Positions 25,440 through 33,931 of a stretch of 64,000 bases of DNA are shown one piece after another; the stretch's first letter is position 1, and every line of letters starts with the position of its first letter. The position numbers and the translations under genes were made by a program. The DNA is from Casp-actino8 sp965659595 (lineage in GTDB: Bacteria; Actinomycetota; Acidimicrobiia; Acidimicrobiales; Ilumatobacteraceae), in contig CBFHWN010000001.1 of NCBI GenBank assembly GCA_965659595.1, positions 24,053 through 88,052 on the forward strand. The letters run 5' to 3'. The notes beneath the pieces were generated by a model, which ran no database searches, was not told the DNA's origin, and was given only the letters and a program-made list of their open reading frames with translations.

Positions 25440-26515
25440 GGAAGCTCCGGCAATCCGTCGTCGAGTCGGGCGAGCAGATCGCTCTCGACACGTGTTGTCG
25501 GTGCAGCACCGGCGAGAAGTTCGTCGAGTCGCGCGAGCGACACGCCGTTCAGGAATTTCTCGACGTCGTCACCGAGCACGACACCGCGTCCGAGTTCACG
25601 CGCGCGCTCGTGGCAAAATTCGGCCCGTTCACAAAAGGTGAGACACGAATCCTGAAAATACGTGTCCGCGTGGCTCACGAGATCGAAGAGGGACTCGGGA
25701 TCGTCGTCGTCTCCCGAGCCGTACTGGCCGTCGAGCAGATGAGCCGACTCCTCCATGAGTTCGAACCCGCGCTCGGCACGCGCGAGTTGATACGCAAGGT
25801 CTTCACCACTGCGCACACTCGGCTGATTGGAGCCTGGGTACGTGAGAACGAGAAATCCAGTGCGCGAGACGTGAACTCGATCGGACAGTCCGAGACCGGC
25901 AAGGGTGACGTCGAGAGCATGGACGTAAAGGCCCATCTGGGCGCGAGCCGTGGCCAGATCGTGACGGCCGGTGTGGCCACCTTGATCGGCGTAGGTCTTG
26001 ATCTCGCCGACCGCAATCATCGGAGTGGGACCCGAGGTCTGCACAGCTAGGACGTCGATGATGAGAATGGCCTCCGGCAGCATGATGCCGCGCGGGATGC
26101 GCACCGTGAGACTGGAGACGACACCGTCGAAACGCCGACCCTCAGCGAGAGCGACGAGGAACTCGTGGCCGTGCCGAACAGCATCGTCAAGATCGACGAG
26201 CGAGCCACCGTTGGCGCTCGTACGGTGATCGACGAAATCGGACGACTGCTCGGAGATCACTTCGGCACGAACGAGTGCGTCGAGAAGGCGTGCTCCCCCG
26301 TCACGCACGAGTCCGTCTTCGAAGCTTCGACCGCGTGCGAGGGCGAACACCGATTGTCCGTCACGCGGTGCCGACGGATTCTCACGGCGAGCGACTGCGC
26401 CCATCTTCACGTTGTGCACGGCCGACACGACGTTGGCGTGACACTGCGGGTTACGCGCCCACTGCTCGAAACGACGCCTGGTCTCTCGAGTCGATCGTTG
26501 GTTCGTCCCGTTCAC
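25436..26515 (-). CDS. Cas4/RecB-type iron-sulfur nuclease
   Basis: The 359-residue protein starts with GTG. It has a full RecB-family PD-(D/E)XK set: Glu66 in GRSFEDG, Asp154, Glu171-x-Lys173 (VGEIKTY) and Gln193-x3-Tyr197. One N-terminal cysteine (Cys25) and three C-terminal ones (Cys291, Cys295, Cys301) match the split 4Fe-4S cluster of Cas4 and AddB. It should cleave or resect DNA. No cas1, cas2 or repeat array is nearby, so it is not part of CRISPR. It is the first gene of the four-gene cassette. Confidence 0.8.
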   Translation of the reverse strand: MNGTNQRSTRETRRRFEQWARNPQCHANVVSAVHNVKMGAVARRENPSAPRDGQSVFALARGRSFEDGLVRDGGARLLDALVRAEVISEQSSDFVDHRTSANGGSLVDLDDAVRHGHEFLVALAEGRRFDGVVSSLTVRIPRGIMLPEAILIIDVLAVQTSGPTPMIAVGEIKTYADQGGHTGRHDLATARAQMGLYVHALDVTLAGLGLSDRVHVSRTGFLVLTYPGSNQPSVRSGEDLAYQLARAERGFELMEESAHLLDGQYGSGDDDDPESLFDLVSHADTYFQDSCLTFCERAEFCHERARELGRGVVLGDDVEKFLNGVSLARLDELLAGAAPTTRVESDLLARLDDGLPELP

Positions 26516-26531
26516 GTGGCGAACGTACCAA

Positions 26532-26549
26532 AGGGGTGTGCGAACCCCT
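26532..26549 (-). terminator. Hairpin before the nuclease cassette
   Basis: AGGGGT and ACCCCT flank a 6-base loop between the methyltransferase stop (26568) and the nuclease start (26515). No U-run follows, so it may be a weak terminator or an operator for the cassette. Confidence 0.35.
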
Positions 26550-26567
26550 GAGTGAAGTCGACGCAGC

Positions 26568-27185
26568 TCAGAAGGGCTTCAGGGCGACGAATTGGACGAC
26601 TGAACTCACTCCGTCGTGCAGTGGGCCTTCTTGGATCGGCCGCTCGAGGGAGCGGTGCACGTCGAGTTGCCATCCGGCGAACGCTGCTTCGAGTTCGGAC
26701 AGCTCGACCGTGAGGTCGGAGTCCTGCGGGCCGCCCACACCCCGACCGATGTTGGCGGCGTCATACGACTCGACGACGAAACGCCCTCCTGGCCGCAGAG
26801 CGCGTCGGACGTTGTCGTGCTCTTCGATCCGCACTGCGGACGGCACATGACAAAAGATCGAGACGATCGAGTCCACGGCTTCGTCTCCCATGTCGTAGGT
26901 CGCAAGATCGGCCACGCGTGCGTCGATATTCACGCCCCGTTCAGCCGCCAGACGGCGGGCCTTGTCGACCCCGACCGGACTGAGGTCGATGGTGGTCACC
27001 CGATGGCCGAGTTGCGCGAGGAATACACCGTTGCGGCCTTCGCCGTCGCCGAGGACCAAGGTGTCGCCGATCGTCAGGTCACCGGAGACATCGCGGAGAA
27101 AGTCGTTGACTTCGGTGCCGAAGGCGTACTCGTCAGCGCCGTAGCGCTGATCCCAGAACTCACCAGGCGACGACATATCGGTCAT
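26568..27185 (-). CDS. Class I SAM methyltransferase (TehB-like)
   Basis: The start MTDMSSPGEF at 27185 overlaps the upstream stop by ATGA; a second ATG lies three codons on. The 205-residue product begins with the EFWDQRYGADEYAFGTEVN pattern typical of TehB/thiol-type small methyltransferases. SAM motif I follows in LVLGDGEGRNG, then DLSPVGV. It transfers a methyl group to a small molecule, perhaps a thiol or chalcogen; the substrate is uncertain. It sits between the monooxygenase fusion and the nuclease cassette. Coupling by ATGA is to the former. Confidence 0.85.
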   Translation of the reverse strand: MTDMSSPGEFWDQRYGADEYAFGTEVNDFLRDVSGDLTIGDTLVLGDGEGRNGVFLAQLGHRVTTIDLSPVGVDKARRLAAERGVNIDARVADLATYDMGDEAVDSIVSIFCHVPSAVRIEEHDNVRRALRPGGRFVVESYDAANIGRGVGGPQDSDLTVELSELEAAFAGWQLDVHRSLERPIQEGPLHDGVSSVVQFVALKPF

Positions 27186-29740
27186 ACGAAGAAGTCGCGT
27201 AGCGCAGCGGCCATCTGGTCGCGCACTGGCCGCCCCGACGGCAGCACGTCGACCATGCCGACCGACGTGTGCGTGTGGCCTCGTGCCTGGATGTGCTGAA
27301 CCTGAACACCGGCCGCCTTCAGAGCCTGCGCGTAGGCATTGCCCTCGTCCCGCAACGGGTCGTATTGCGCGGTCACGATGGCGACCGGCGGCAGACCCGC
27401 TAGCGACTCGGCGAGGAGCGGCGACGCCTTCGGATGCGAGCGATCCGATGGGTCGGCGTAATGGTTCCAGAACCAATTCATCAACGCCTTCGTGAGCACG
27501 TAGCCCTCACCGTTCTCATGCATCGACGGGTACTCCTTCGAGCCATCGGTGGCCGGAGTCAGGAGCAACTGACCCTTGAGCACTGGTCCTCCGTTATCGC
27601 GGGCCAGCTGGGCCGACACCGTCGCCACGTTGCCACCGGCGCTCCAACCGGCCACGGCGATACGCGCCGGGTCTCCGCCGAGTGACGCGGCATTCGCAGC
27701 TACCCATTGCAGTGCGGCATAGGCGTCGTCTGCCGCAGCCGGGAAACGATGTTCGGGCGCATGCCGGTAGTTGACGGACACGATCACGACACCTGCCTTG
27801 ACGCACAGGTCACGACACAGTGGATCGTCGGACGTGTGACTGCCGATCACCCAGCCACCGCCGTGGTAGTAGACCACCACCGGATGCGGTCCGGGCGACG
27901 CCGGCCGATAAAGGCGGTATTCGATGGGCCCGTCGGCTCCCGGAAGGGTGCCGTCGACGATCTCTCCCACCTCGGGCCCGGGAGGACGTACCGTCGACGA
28001 CATGTCCATGAACATGCGAGCGTCGGGCGGTGACATCGATTCGATGGGTGGCAAATCCAGCATCGCCATGGCCTCGAGCAGCATTTCGACGTCGGGCTGA
28101 ATCTCACGAACCAGGCCCTCGTTCTTCGACGACGCACCCGAACCGGCCAGTTCGAAACCGAGATAATCCCGCGCCCGCACTTCGTCGCAGATCCTTCGAT
28201 AGCGGCCGACGCCGCCGATGTAGGGGAACAGAACACGCGGCTTGCCGGGAACATTGGCTCCCATGTACCACGAGTTGGTGTCTTGGAAGAGTGTGATGTC
28301 AGCGCAATCGGCACAGTGCTGACGCCAGCCCTCCTCGGCCATCGGCGTGGGTTCGATCGTGTCAAGGCCCTTGTCGCGCATGTCGACGATCGTGTCGCGG
28401 ATCCACTCCACGTGCTGCTCGATCGACATCATCATGTTCGACAGCACCGACGGGCTTCCCGGACCGGTGATCATGTAGAGGTTGGGGAAACCCACCGACG
28501 TGAGTCCGAGATACGTGAGTGGTCCGTTCTCCCATTTCTCCTTGAGAGTGAGGCCGTCCTTACCAGTGATGTCGACGGCCACGATCGCACCAGTCATGGC
28601 ATCGAAACCCGTGGCATAGATGATCGAATCGAACTCCTTCGATTCGTCGCCGAAGTCGATACCGGTCTCGGTGATCGAGCGGATGGACTTGGTGTTCAAA
28701 TCGACCAACCGAACGTGCGGAAGATTGAACGTCTCGTAGTAGTTCGTGTCCATGCACGGACGCTTGGTGCCGTACGGGTATCCCCGCGGACTGAGAAGTT
28801 CGGCCGTCTGAGGATCCTTCACGATCGACCGGATCTTGCCGCGCACGAACTCGGCCACGACCTCATTTGCTTCACGACTCGTGCCGGCATCCATGAAGGT
28901 GGCGCCCACCGCCAGCAACTCACCGCGCTGCCACGATTGCTCGAGGAGAGCATTGGCTTCGTCGCGCGGTATGGCGAGTGCCGACACCGTCGACGGAGTG
29001 ACGGGCACACCCGAATACGAGAGCCGAGACTCGGCTTCGTACGTAGCACGATCGGCCTTCAATCGAGCCGCACGATCGGCCGGCTGAGGTCCGTTGAGCG
29101 CTGGCACCGAGAAGTTGGGTGTGCGCTGGAAGATCACGAGTTCCTTCGCCTGTTCGGCGATGTGCGGAATCGACTGGATACCCGACGATCCGGTGCCGAT
29201 CACCGCCACGCGCTGTCCGGTGAAGTCGACTCCTTCGTGTGGCCAACGGCCCGTCACATAAACCGGGCCCTGATAACGCCCGGTTCCCGAAATGTCGGGG
29301 TCCTTCGGGACCGACAGACAACCGGTGGCCATCACGTAGTGACGACACGTGATCGTCTCCCCCGTCGACGTGTGCACATGCCATCGCTTGGCGACCTCGT
29401 CCCACTCGGCGCTCTCGACCTTCACCTCGAAGTCGATACCCGAATACAGATCGTGCTTCTTCGCGACGAACTGCGCGTACTCGAGGATCTCGGGTTGCGC
29501 GGCGTGCTTTTCCGACCACGTCCACTGCTCGTGCAGTTCGGGATCCCAGGTGTACTGGTAGTCGGTGGTGGCGATGTCACAACGCGCACCCGGGTAGCGG
29601 TTCCAGTACCACGTGCCGCCGACGTCCTTGCCGGTTTCGAGCACACGCGACGAGAAACCGTTCTTGCGGAGCTCGTGCAACAAATACATGCCGGCGAATC
29701 CAGCTCCCACCACCACGACGTCGACATCGTTCTTGGCCAT
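27182..29740 (-). CDS. Baeyer-Villiger-type flavin monooxygenase fused to alpha/beta-hydrolase
   Basis: An 852-residue two-domain protein from ATG 29740; a GTG at 29761 is possible. Residues 1-530 are a flavoprotein monooxygenase with GAGFAG (12-17), a second Rossmann motif GTGSSG (182-187) and YATGFD (375-380). The Baeyer-Villiger fingerprint is at 156-167 but reads Y-x-G-x3-V-x3-W-P, with Val where His is expected. Residues 600-852 are an HSL-type esterase with HGGGW (626-630), nucleophile Ser700 in GWSAGG, Asp794 and His822 or His824. A ketone could be made into an ester and hydrolysed by one protein. Confidence 0.88.
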   Translation of the reverse strand: MAKNDVDVVVVGAGFAGMYLLHELRKNGFSSRVLETGKDVGGTWYWNRYPGARCDIATTDYQYTWDPELHEQWTWSEKHAAQPEILEYAQFVAKKHDLYSGIDFEVKVESAEWDEVAKRWHVHTSTGETITCRHYVMATGCLSVPKDPDISGTGRYQGPVYVTGRWPHEGVDFTGQRVAVIGTGSSGIQSIPHIAEQAKELVIFQRTPNFSVPALNGPQPADRAARLKADRATYEAESRLSYSGVPVTPSTVSALAIPRDEANALLEQSWQRGELLAVGATFMDAGTSREANEVVAEFVRGKIRSIVKDPQTAELLSPRGYPYGTKRPCMDTNYYETFNLPHVRLVDLNTKSIRSITETGIDFGDESKEFDSIIYATGFDAMTGAIVAVDITGKDGLTLKEKWENGPLTYLGLTSVGFPNLYMITGPGSPSVLSNMMMSIEQHVEWIRDTIVDMRDKGLDTIEPTPMAEEGWRQHCADCADITLFQDTNSWYMGANVPGKPRVLFPYIGGVGRYRRICDEVRARDYLGFELAGSGASSKNEGLVREIQPDVEMLLEAMAMLDLPPIESMSPPDARMFMDMSSTVRPPGPEVGEIVDGTLPGADGPIEYRLYRPASPGPHPVVVYYHGGGWVIGSHTSDDPLCRDLCVKAGVVIVSVNYRHAPEHRFPAAADDAYAALQWVAANAASLGGDPARIAVAGWSAGGNVATVSAQLARDNGGPVLKGQLLLTPATDGSKEYPSMHENGEGYVLTKALMNWFWNHYADPSDRSHPKASPLLAESLAGLPPVAIVTAQYDPLRDEGNAYAQALKAAGVQVQHIQARGHTHTSVGMVDVLPSGRPVRDQMAAALRDFFV

Positions 29741-29839
29741 ACCCCTCGTACCCCCTGCCACCGGTCCCCGACCGGCGACGCCACGAGTTTCGCAGATCAG
29801 CCCCGGTGGCTCAATGTCGACCCGGGGGAAAGGATCGGA

Positions 29840-30244
29840 TCAGACGGCGCCGGTTCGCTTGTCGATGTGGGTTTCGACCAGTTCCACCACGTAGCCATCG
29901 AGATCGATCACGAAGGCGACGGTCACCGGCCAGCGATCGAGGCGAGTGGGTTCCATCTGCGACGTGGCGCCAGCGGCGATGCAGCGGTCGTAGATCTCCT
30001 GACAGTCGTCGACGTTCATGTAGATCTTCCACAGGGCGAAACCGTGATCTATGAGTTGGCGACTTTCGTAGCGCTCGGCTAGTTGGAGCCGCCCTCCCCC
30101 TTTGTCGGCGGCGAGAACGATCTCGTGAACGTCGGGAATCTCGGTGCGACTCTGCACCTTGAGCCCGATCGCCTCGGTGTAGAAGCGCTCGGACTTCTCG
30201 ATGTCATCGACGTAGATGCAGTACTGCCCGACGGTGGTGGCCAT
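29840..30244 (-). CDS. VOC superfamily (glyoxalase-like) protein
   Basis: The 134-residue product has the paired beta-alpha-beta-beta-beta pattern of vicinal oxygen chelate proteins: an N-terminal YVDDIEKSERFYTEAIGL block and a C-terminal DLDGYVVELVE block with a metal-type Glu. It could be a glyoxalase, dioxygenase or epimerase. AGGAG precedes the ATG. It lies between an amidohydrolase and the monooxygenase fusion on the same strand, suggesting a shared degradative pathway. Confidence 0.82.
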   Translation of the reverse strand: MATTVGQYCIYVDDIEKSERFYTEAIGLKVQSRTEIPDVHEIVLAADKGGGRLQLAERYESRQLIDHGFALWKIYMNVDDCQEIYDRCIAAGATSQMEPTRLDRWPVTVAFVIDLDGYVVELVETHIDKRTGAV

Positions 30245-30266
30245 GGTCCTCTCCTAGTGGGAACGA

Positions 30267-31601
30267 TCAGAACGGATACAGCGGGAAATCGTGGCCGGTG
30301 AGCCAATGACGACCTACCTCTTTGGCCTGCGCCCAACGAGCGATCAGGTCGTCTTCGCTGCGATCATCGGTGAGCTGACCGAGGTCGGTGGGCCGGTGGC
30401 CGATCCGCTCGGCGATCGGGCGCAGAGTTTCGACGTCGAATCCGAACACGTCGGCCGCCGACTCACCGAGCATGCGACGAGTTTCGTGCACCGGGATGTC
30501 GTGGAACGTCGCCTTCAACGCTTCGAAGGTGGCCGGCCAGGTTCCCTCCGGATGCGGGAAGTCGGTTCCCCACAGCATGTTGTCGATACCGATCTCGTAT
30601 CGCATACCGAGTTCGCGGCGCTTCACGTTCGCTAGACCCGTGAAACAGTTGCGATCGACGATTTCGCTCGGAAGCATGTCGACTTTTCCGGCGAAGACAC
30701 CTTTGCCGAGCTTCTCAGCGCCTTTCTGACCCATCCAGAGGCGATCCCACGACCACAGCAACTGCGGCAACCACCAGCACCCGCCCTCGGTCGCACAGAA
30801 CTTCAGACCTGGGAAGCGAGTGAACACACCCGACCAGAGCATGAACCACATGGGCCGAGCCGGGAACCACGTCACTTCAGTGACGTAGATGCCGAGATGG
30901 TCGCCGTACAGATCGCGTTCGGCCGAACCCGAGTGCGTCACGATCGGCATCTGGTATTCCTCACACCGCGCCCACACCGGGTCATATCGACGATCGTGAT
31001 ACGGAGCCTGATTGCACCAACGGGCGGGAATCATCACAGCACCGAGTCCGTGCTCCTTGGCCCAGTCGATCTCGGCGAGAACGTCGTCGAGATCGCCCGT
31101 GATCGGAACGAGTGCCACGCCGCAGCGACGGCCGGGGCTCGTGGCGACCAGTTCGCTCAACCAACGGTTGTGCGCCTTCGAACCGGCGAGCCCGAGTTCG
31201 GGATCGAGATCGCCCGACAACCCGAGTCCGGCTCCGAACGGGACCGCGGTGCGGCTCTCGACGGCGTCGGCGTCGGGATACACGACCTCAGCCGCTACTC
31301 CGTCGGCGTCGAGCGTGAGATCGCGACGATCGGCATCCCAGCCGCCAGCGAGTTCTTCACCGTGCTCGTCGAACCAGTTCTGGGCGAACTTCGAATCGCG
31401 TACACCCAACTTGGTGGACGCCTCGATGAGAGCCTGCTGCTGTTCGAGAAATTCGTCGAGCTGCGGCCAGTACTTCTTCTCGAGATACGTGCGGTACTGC
31501 TCGGTGGGCAGTCCGGCATGGCTGTCGGCAGCGACGATCACGTACGGATCGTTGACCGATCCATGATCGACCGATGCTGCTCTGTCCTCGGTGACGGTCA
31601 T
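30267..31601 (-). CDS. Amidohydrolase-2 family metal-dependent hydrolase
   Basis: A 444-residue TIM-barrel hydrolase of the COG2159 type. Visible motifs are ADSHAG (25-30), a VTHSGS block, a conserved EGG-WWLP region and WGTDFPHPEG near the C-terminus with the metal-site Asp. These enzymes hydrolyse or decarboxylate aromatic or cyclic acids. AGGAGG precedes the start and overlaps the stop of the upstream paralogue (31612), so the two are co-translated. The substrate is unknown; the pairing of two paralogues suggests a heteromeric enzyme or two steps in one pathway. Confidence 0.85.
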   Translation of the reverse strand: MTVTEDRAASVDHGSVNDPYVIVAADSHAGLPTEQYRTYLEKKYWPQLDEFLEQQQALIEASTKLGVRDSKFAQNWFDEHGEELAGGWDADRRDLTLDADGVAAEVVYPDADAVESRTAVPFGAGLGLSGDLDPELGLAGSKAHNRWLSELVATSPGRRCGVALVPITGDLDDVLAEIDWAKEHGLGAVMIPARWCNQAPYHDRRYDPVWARCEEYQMPIVTHSGSAERDLYGDHLGIYVTEVTWFPARPMWFMLWSGVFTRFPGLKFCATEGGCWWLPQLLWSWDRLWMGQKGAEKLGKGVFAGKVDMLPSEIVDRNCFTGLANVKRRELGMRYEIGIDNMLWGTDFPHPEGTWPATFEALKATFHDIPVHETRRMLGESAADVFGFDVETLRPIAERIGHRPTDLGQLTDDRSEDDLIARWAQAKEVGRHWLTGHDFPLYPF

Positions 31602-31611
31602 GATGTTCCTC

Positions 31612-32868
31612 CTAGGCCGCGTTCTGCGGGGCGAATGCCGGACACTTGTAGGCCTCGAGCGGAATCTCGGCCCGATCGACGAGTTGATGGATATCGGCCA
31701 CCTTCGGGCCGTACTGCGCGGCCAATGGCGCCAAGGCGTCGAGGTCGAAGCCGTACAGACGGGCGGCGTTGCCGCCGACCATCATCGCCGTCTCGTCGAC
31801 TGAGACCGGTCCGAAGGCCAGACGAAGCGCGAGTTCTGAATACGGTGTGCTTGCTTCCTTGTGGGGATAGTCGGCGCCCCACATGATGCGATCGACACCG
31901 ACCTCGTGTCGTAAGAGAACTTCGTTCGGACGGATGAAGCTCGCGCCGATATTGCATTGACGAGCCCAGTACTCACTCGGCTTGGCGGATAGGCCAGTGA
32001 CAATCGCCCGGCCCCATTCGGCCTCCTGCGATCCGGTGGCGGTCGCCATGCGATCGAAGAAGAAATCGAGTCGCTTCAACTCGTCGGGAACCCATGCGGT
32101 GCCCTGCTCGGTGAAGACCAACTGGAGGTCGGGGTGGCGATCGAGTGCACCGCCCACAACGAGATGGGTGAGAGCACGATGAGCGAACCACGACACTTCG
32201 AGCATGAAGATCACCGCGTCGAGATCTTCGGGGCCCATCGGCGGTGATGCGGACCCGGTGTGGTGGTTGAGCGGCATGCCGAGTTCTTCGCACACCTGCC
32301 AGAGCGGCTCGTAGTACGGCTCGTACAACTGCGGGGCTTCACCACCCGGAGGTGTTCCGGGAAGCAACACCCCACCACGAAGACCGTTCTCGCGAGCCCA
32401 ACGGATCTCGGCGACAGTTGCGTCCATGTCGAGCATGTTGATCTGCGCCACTCCGGCTCGACGGCCGGGCGTCTCGTTGCAGAAGTCGGCGAGCCAGCGG
32501 TTGTGCGCCTGAAGTCCGGCCCAACGCCTTTCAGCATCGGCTTTCGTCATGGCCGGAGGCTGCGTGGTGAGTGACGACTTCGGGTAGAAGGGCGGAACGG
32601 TGTTCGGGAAGATCACCTCGGCGACGATTCCGTCCTGCAAGAGATCGCCGTCTCGACGGGACGAACTCCAATTGCGCGGACCAAGATCACCTTCCAGGTC
32701 GGGATACGGATTCTCGTACGATGCCGACCAGGCATCGAAATCGTCGAGCCACTTCGACTCGAGATACGCGCGATAGTCGGGGATGTCTCCCCCGGCATGA
32801 CCGTCGGATGACACGACGATGTACCGATCGTCCCCTGCGGAATCGGTGACCACTGCTGATCTTGTCAC
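31612..32868 (-). CDS. Amidohydrolase-2 family protein, paralogue
   Basis: The 418-residue protein is a paralogue of the downstream amidohydrolase, sharing SSDGHAGG (20-27), LNHHTGSA and WGADYPHKEA at equivalent places. It starts with GTG. It is the first gene of the minus-strand catabolic group and is divergent from an SDR across a 132-bp region holding tandem repeat operators. This suggests joint regulation with the SDR. Confidence 0.85.
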   Translation of the reverse strand: MTRSAVVTDSAGDDRYIVVSSDGHAGGDIPDYRAYLESKWLDDFDAWSASYENPYPDLEGDLGPRNWSSSRRDGDLLQDGIVAEVIFPNTVPPFYPKSSLTTQPPAMTKADAERRWAGLQAHNRWLADFCNETPGRRAGVAQINMLDMDATVAEIRWARENGLRGGVLLPGTPPGGEAPQLYEPYYEPLWQVCEELGMPLNHHTGSASPPMGPEDLDAVIFMLEVSWFAHRALTHLVVGGALDRHPDLQLVFTEQGTAWVPDELKRLDFFFDRMATATGSQEAEWGRAIVTGLSAKPSEYWARQCNIGASFIRPNEVLLRHEVGVDRIMWGADYPHKEASTPYSELALRLAFGPVSVDETAMMVGGNAARLYGFDLDALAPLAAQYGPKVADIHQLVDRAEIPLEAYKCPAFAPQNAA

Positions 32869-32944
32869 GACGAGAACCCCCTCCGTTCGTGCACGACATT
32901 TCGACGGTACCAGTCACTGCTAGTCGAGAAAATACCCACTTGCT

Positions 32945-32985
32945 AGGTTCACCACAAACCGGTGCGTCGAGGTTCACCACGAACC
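32945..32985. promoter_or_regulatory. Tandem operator-like repeats between amidohydrolase and SDR genes
   Basis: AGGTTCACCACAAACC (32945-32960) and AGGTTCACCACGAACC (32970-32985) are direct repeats 25 bp apart with one mismatch. Each is also an inverted repeat; the second is perfect (GGTTC-ACCAC-GAACC). Two copies of a palindromic site in a divergent promoter region suggest binding by a dimeric repressor such as a TetR-type protein. The regulator is not known. Confidence 0.6.
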
Positions 32986-33000
32986 GAGGACATTCGATCG

Positions 33001-33885
33001 ATGGGGGTACTCGTGAAACAACTGAACAATCGCGTCGCCGTGGTGACCGGAGGAGCCGGCGGAATCGGACGGGCCATGGTCGAGAGATTCCTCGACGAGG
33101 GCATGAAGGTCGTGGTCGCCGACATCGACGAGGCCCTGTTGAACTCGGCGGTCGACGAACTCTCGACGAAAGGGGGCGACGTCATCGGAGTACCGACCGA
33201 CGTGTCACGTCTGGAATCGGTCGAAAACCTCCGCGATCGAACTCTCGAACGCTTCGACGGGGTGCACCTGGTGTGCAACAACGCCGGCGTCGCGTCGGGT
33301 GCCTTCGGCCGGATCTGGGAACACGAGGTGAACGACTGGCGTTTCGCCTTCAGTGTTCACGTGTATGGCGTGATCAATGGCATCAAGGCGTTCGTTCCCA
33401 CCATGCTCGAACGCGGCGATGAAGGCCACGTCGTCAACACCTCGTCGCACAACGGAGGTTTCGCTCCCATTGCCACCGCTGCCACGTATGCCACGTGCAA
33501 GAGCGCCGTCGTCACGATTTCCGAATGCCTCTGGGGACAACTACGTGAGGTGGGCAGTGACATCGGCGTCTCGGTCCTCTTCCCGAGTGGAAAGACGAAA
33601 GGGCTCCTCGACACCGGAATCTGGAAGACACGAGAGCGACCGTCCGAATATTCGACCGATAAGCCCGTCGACACCGGATCGAAGATGCAGGAGTGGATCA
33701 AGTCGATGGAGGCCGCCGGAACTCCTGTCACCTTCACACCGTTGACCGAAGTGGCCGACACCGTGATCGACGGCTTGATCAATGATCGCTTCTGGATGGT
33801 CGAGGAAGGCCGTTTCGAAGACATGGTTCGCATGCGAGCCGACGTGATGCTGAAACGCGCTGCCCCGTCGTACCCGCGTTCGTGA
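33001..33885 (+). CDS. Short-chain dehydrogenase/reductase (SDR)
   Basis: The 294-residue protein has the classical SDR cofactor motif TGGAGGIG (16-23), NNAG (93-96) and the catalytic residues Ser149, Tyr163 and Lys167 (YATCK). Asp41 after the second strand suggests NAD preference. The ATG at 33001 is taken as start; a GTG at 33013 preceded by GGGGG is also plausible and would give MKQLNNRV. It oxidises or reduces a hydroxyl or keto group. The tandem operator lies just upstream. Confidence 0.88.
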   Translation: MGVLVKQLNNRVAVVTGGAGGIGRAMVERFLDEGMKVVVADIDEALLNSAVDELSTKGGDVIGVPTDVSRLESVENLRDRTLERFDGVHLVCNNAGVASGAFGRIWEHEVNDWRFAFSVHVYGVINGIKAFVPTMLERGDEGHVVNTSSHNGGFAPIATAATYATCKSAVVTISECLWGQLREVGSDIGVSVLFPSGKTKGLLDTGIWKTRERPSEYSTDKPVDTGSKMQEWIKSMEAAGTPVTFTPLTEVADTVIDGLINDRFWMVEEGRFEDMVRMRADVMLKRAAPSYPRS

Positions 33886-33931
33886 CTCGTCGGCCCGAGG
33901 CCCAACCTTTCCACCGGTAGCGTCGCACGAT

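Noticed and set aside
25436..26515. Cas4 as part of a CRISPR-Cas system
   Set aside because: No cas1, cas2, effector genes or repeat-spacer array exist in the window. The nuclease motifs are shared by the broader RecB family.
28283..30082. Plus-strand open frame of about 600 codons
   Set aside because: It is antisense to the monooxygenase-hydrolase fusion, whose motifs are intact.
30267..32868. Two amidohydrolases as a recent tandem duplication
   Set aside because: They share only family motifs and overall layout; the sequences have diverged widely.
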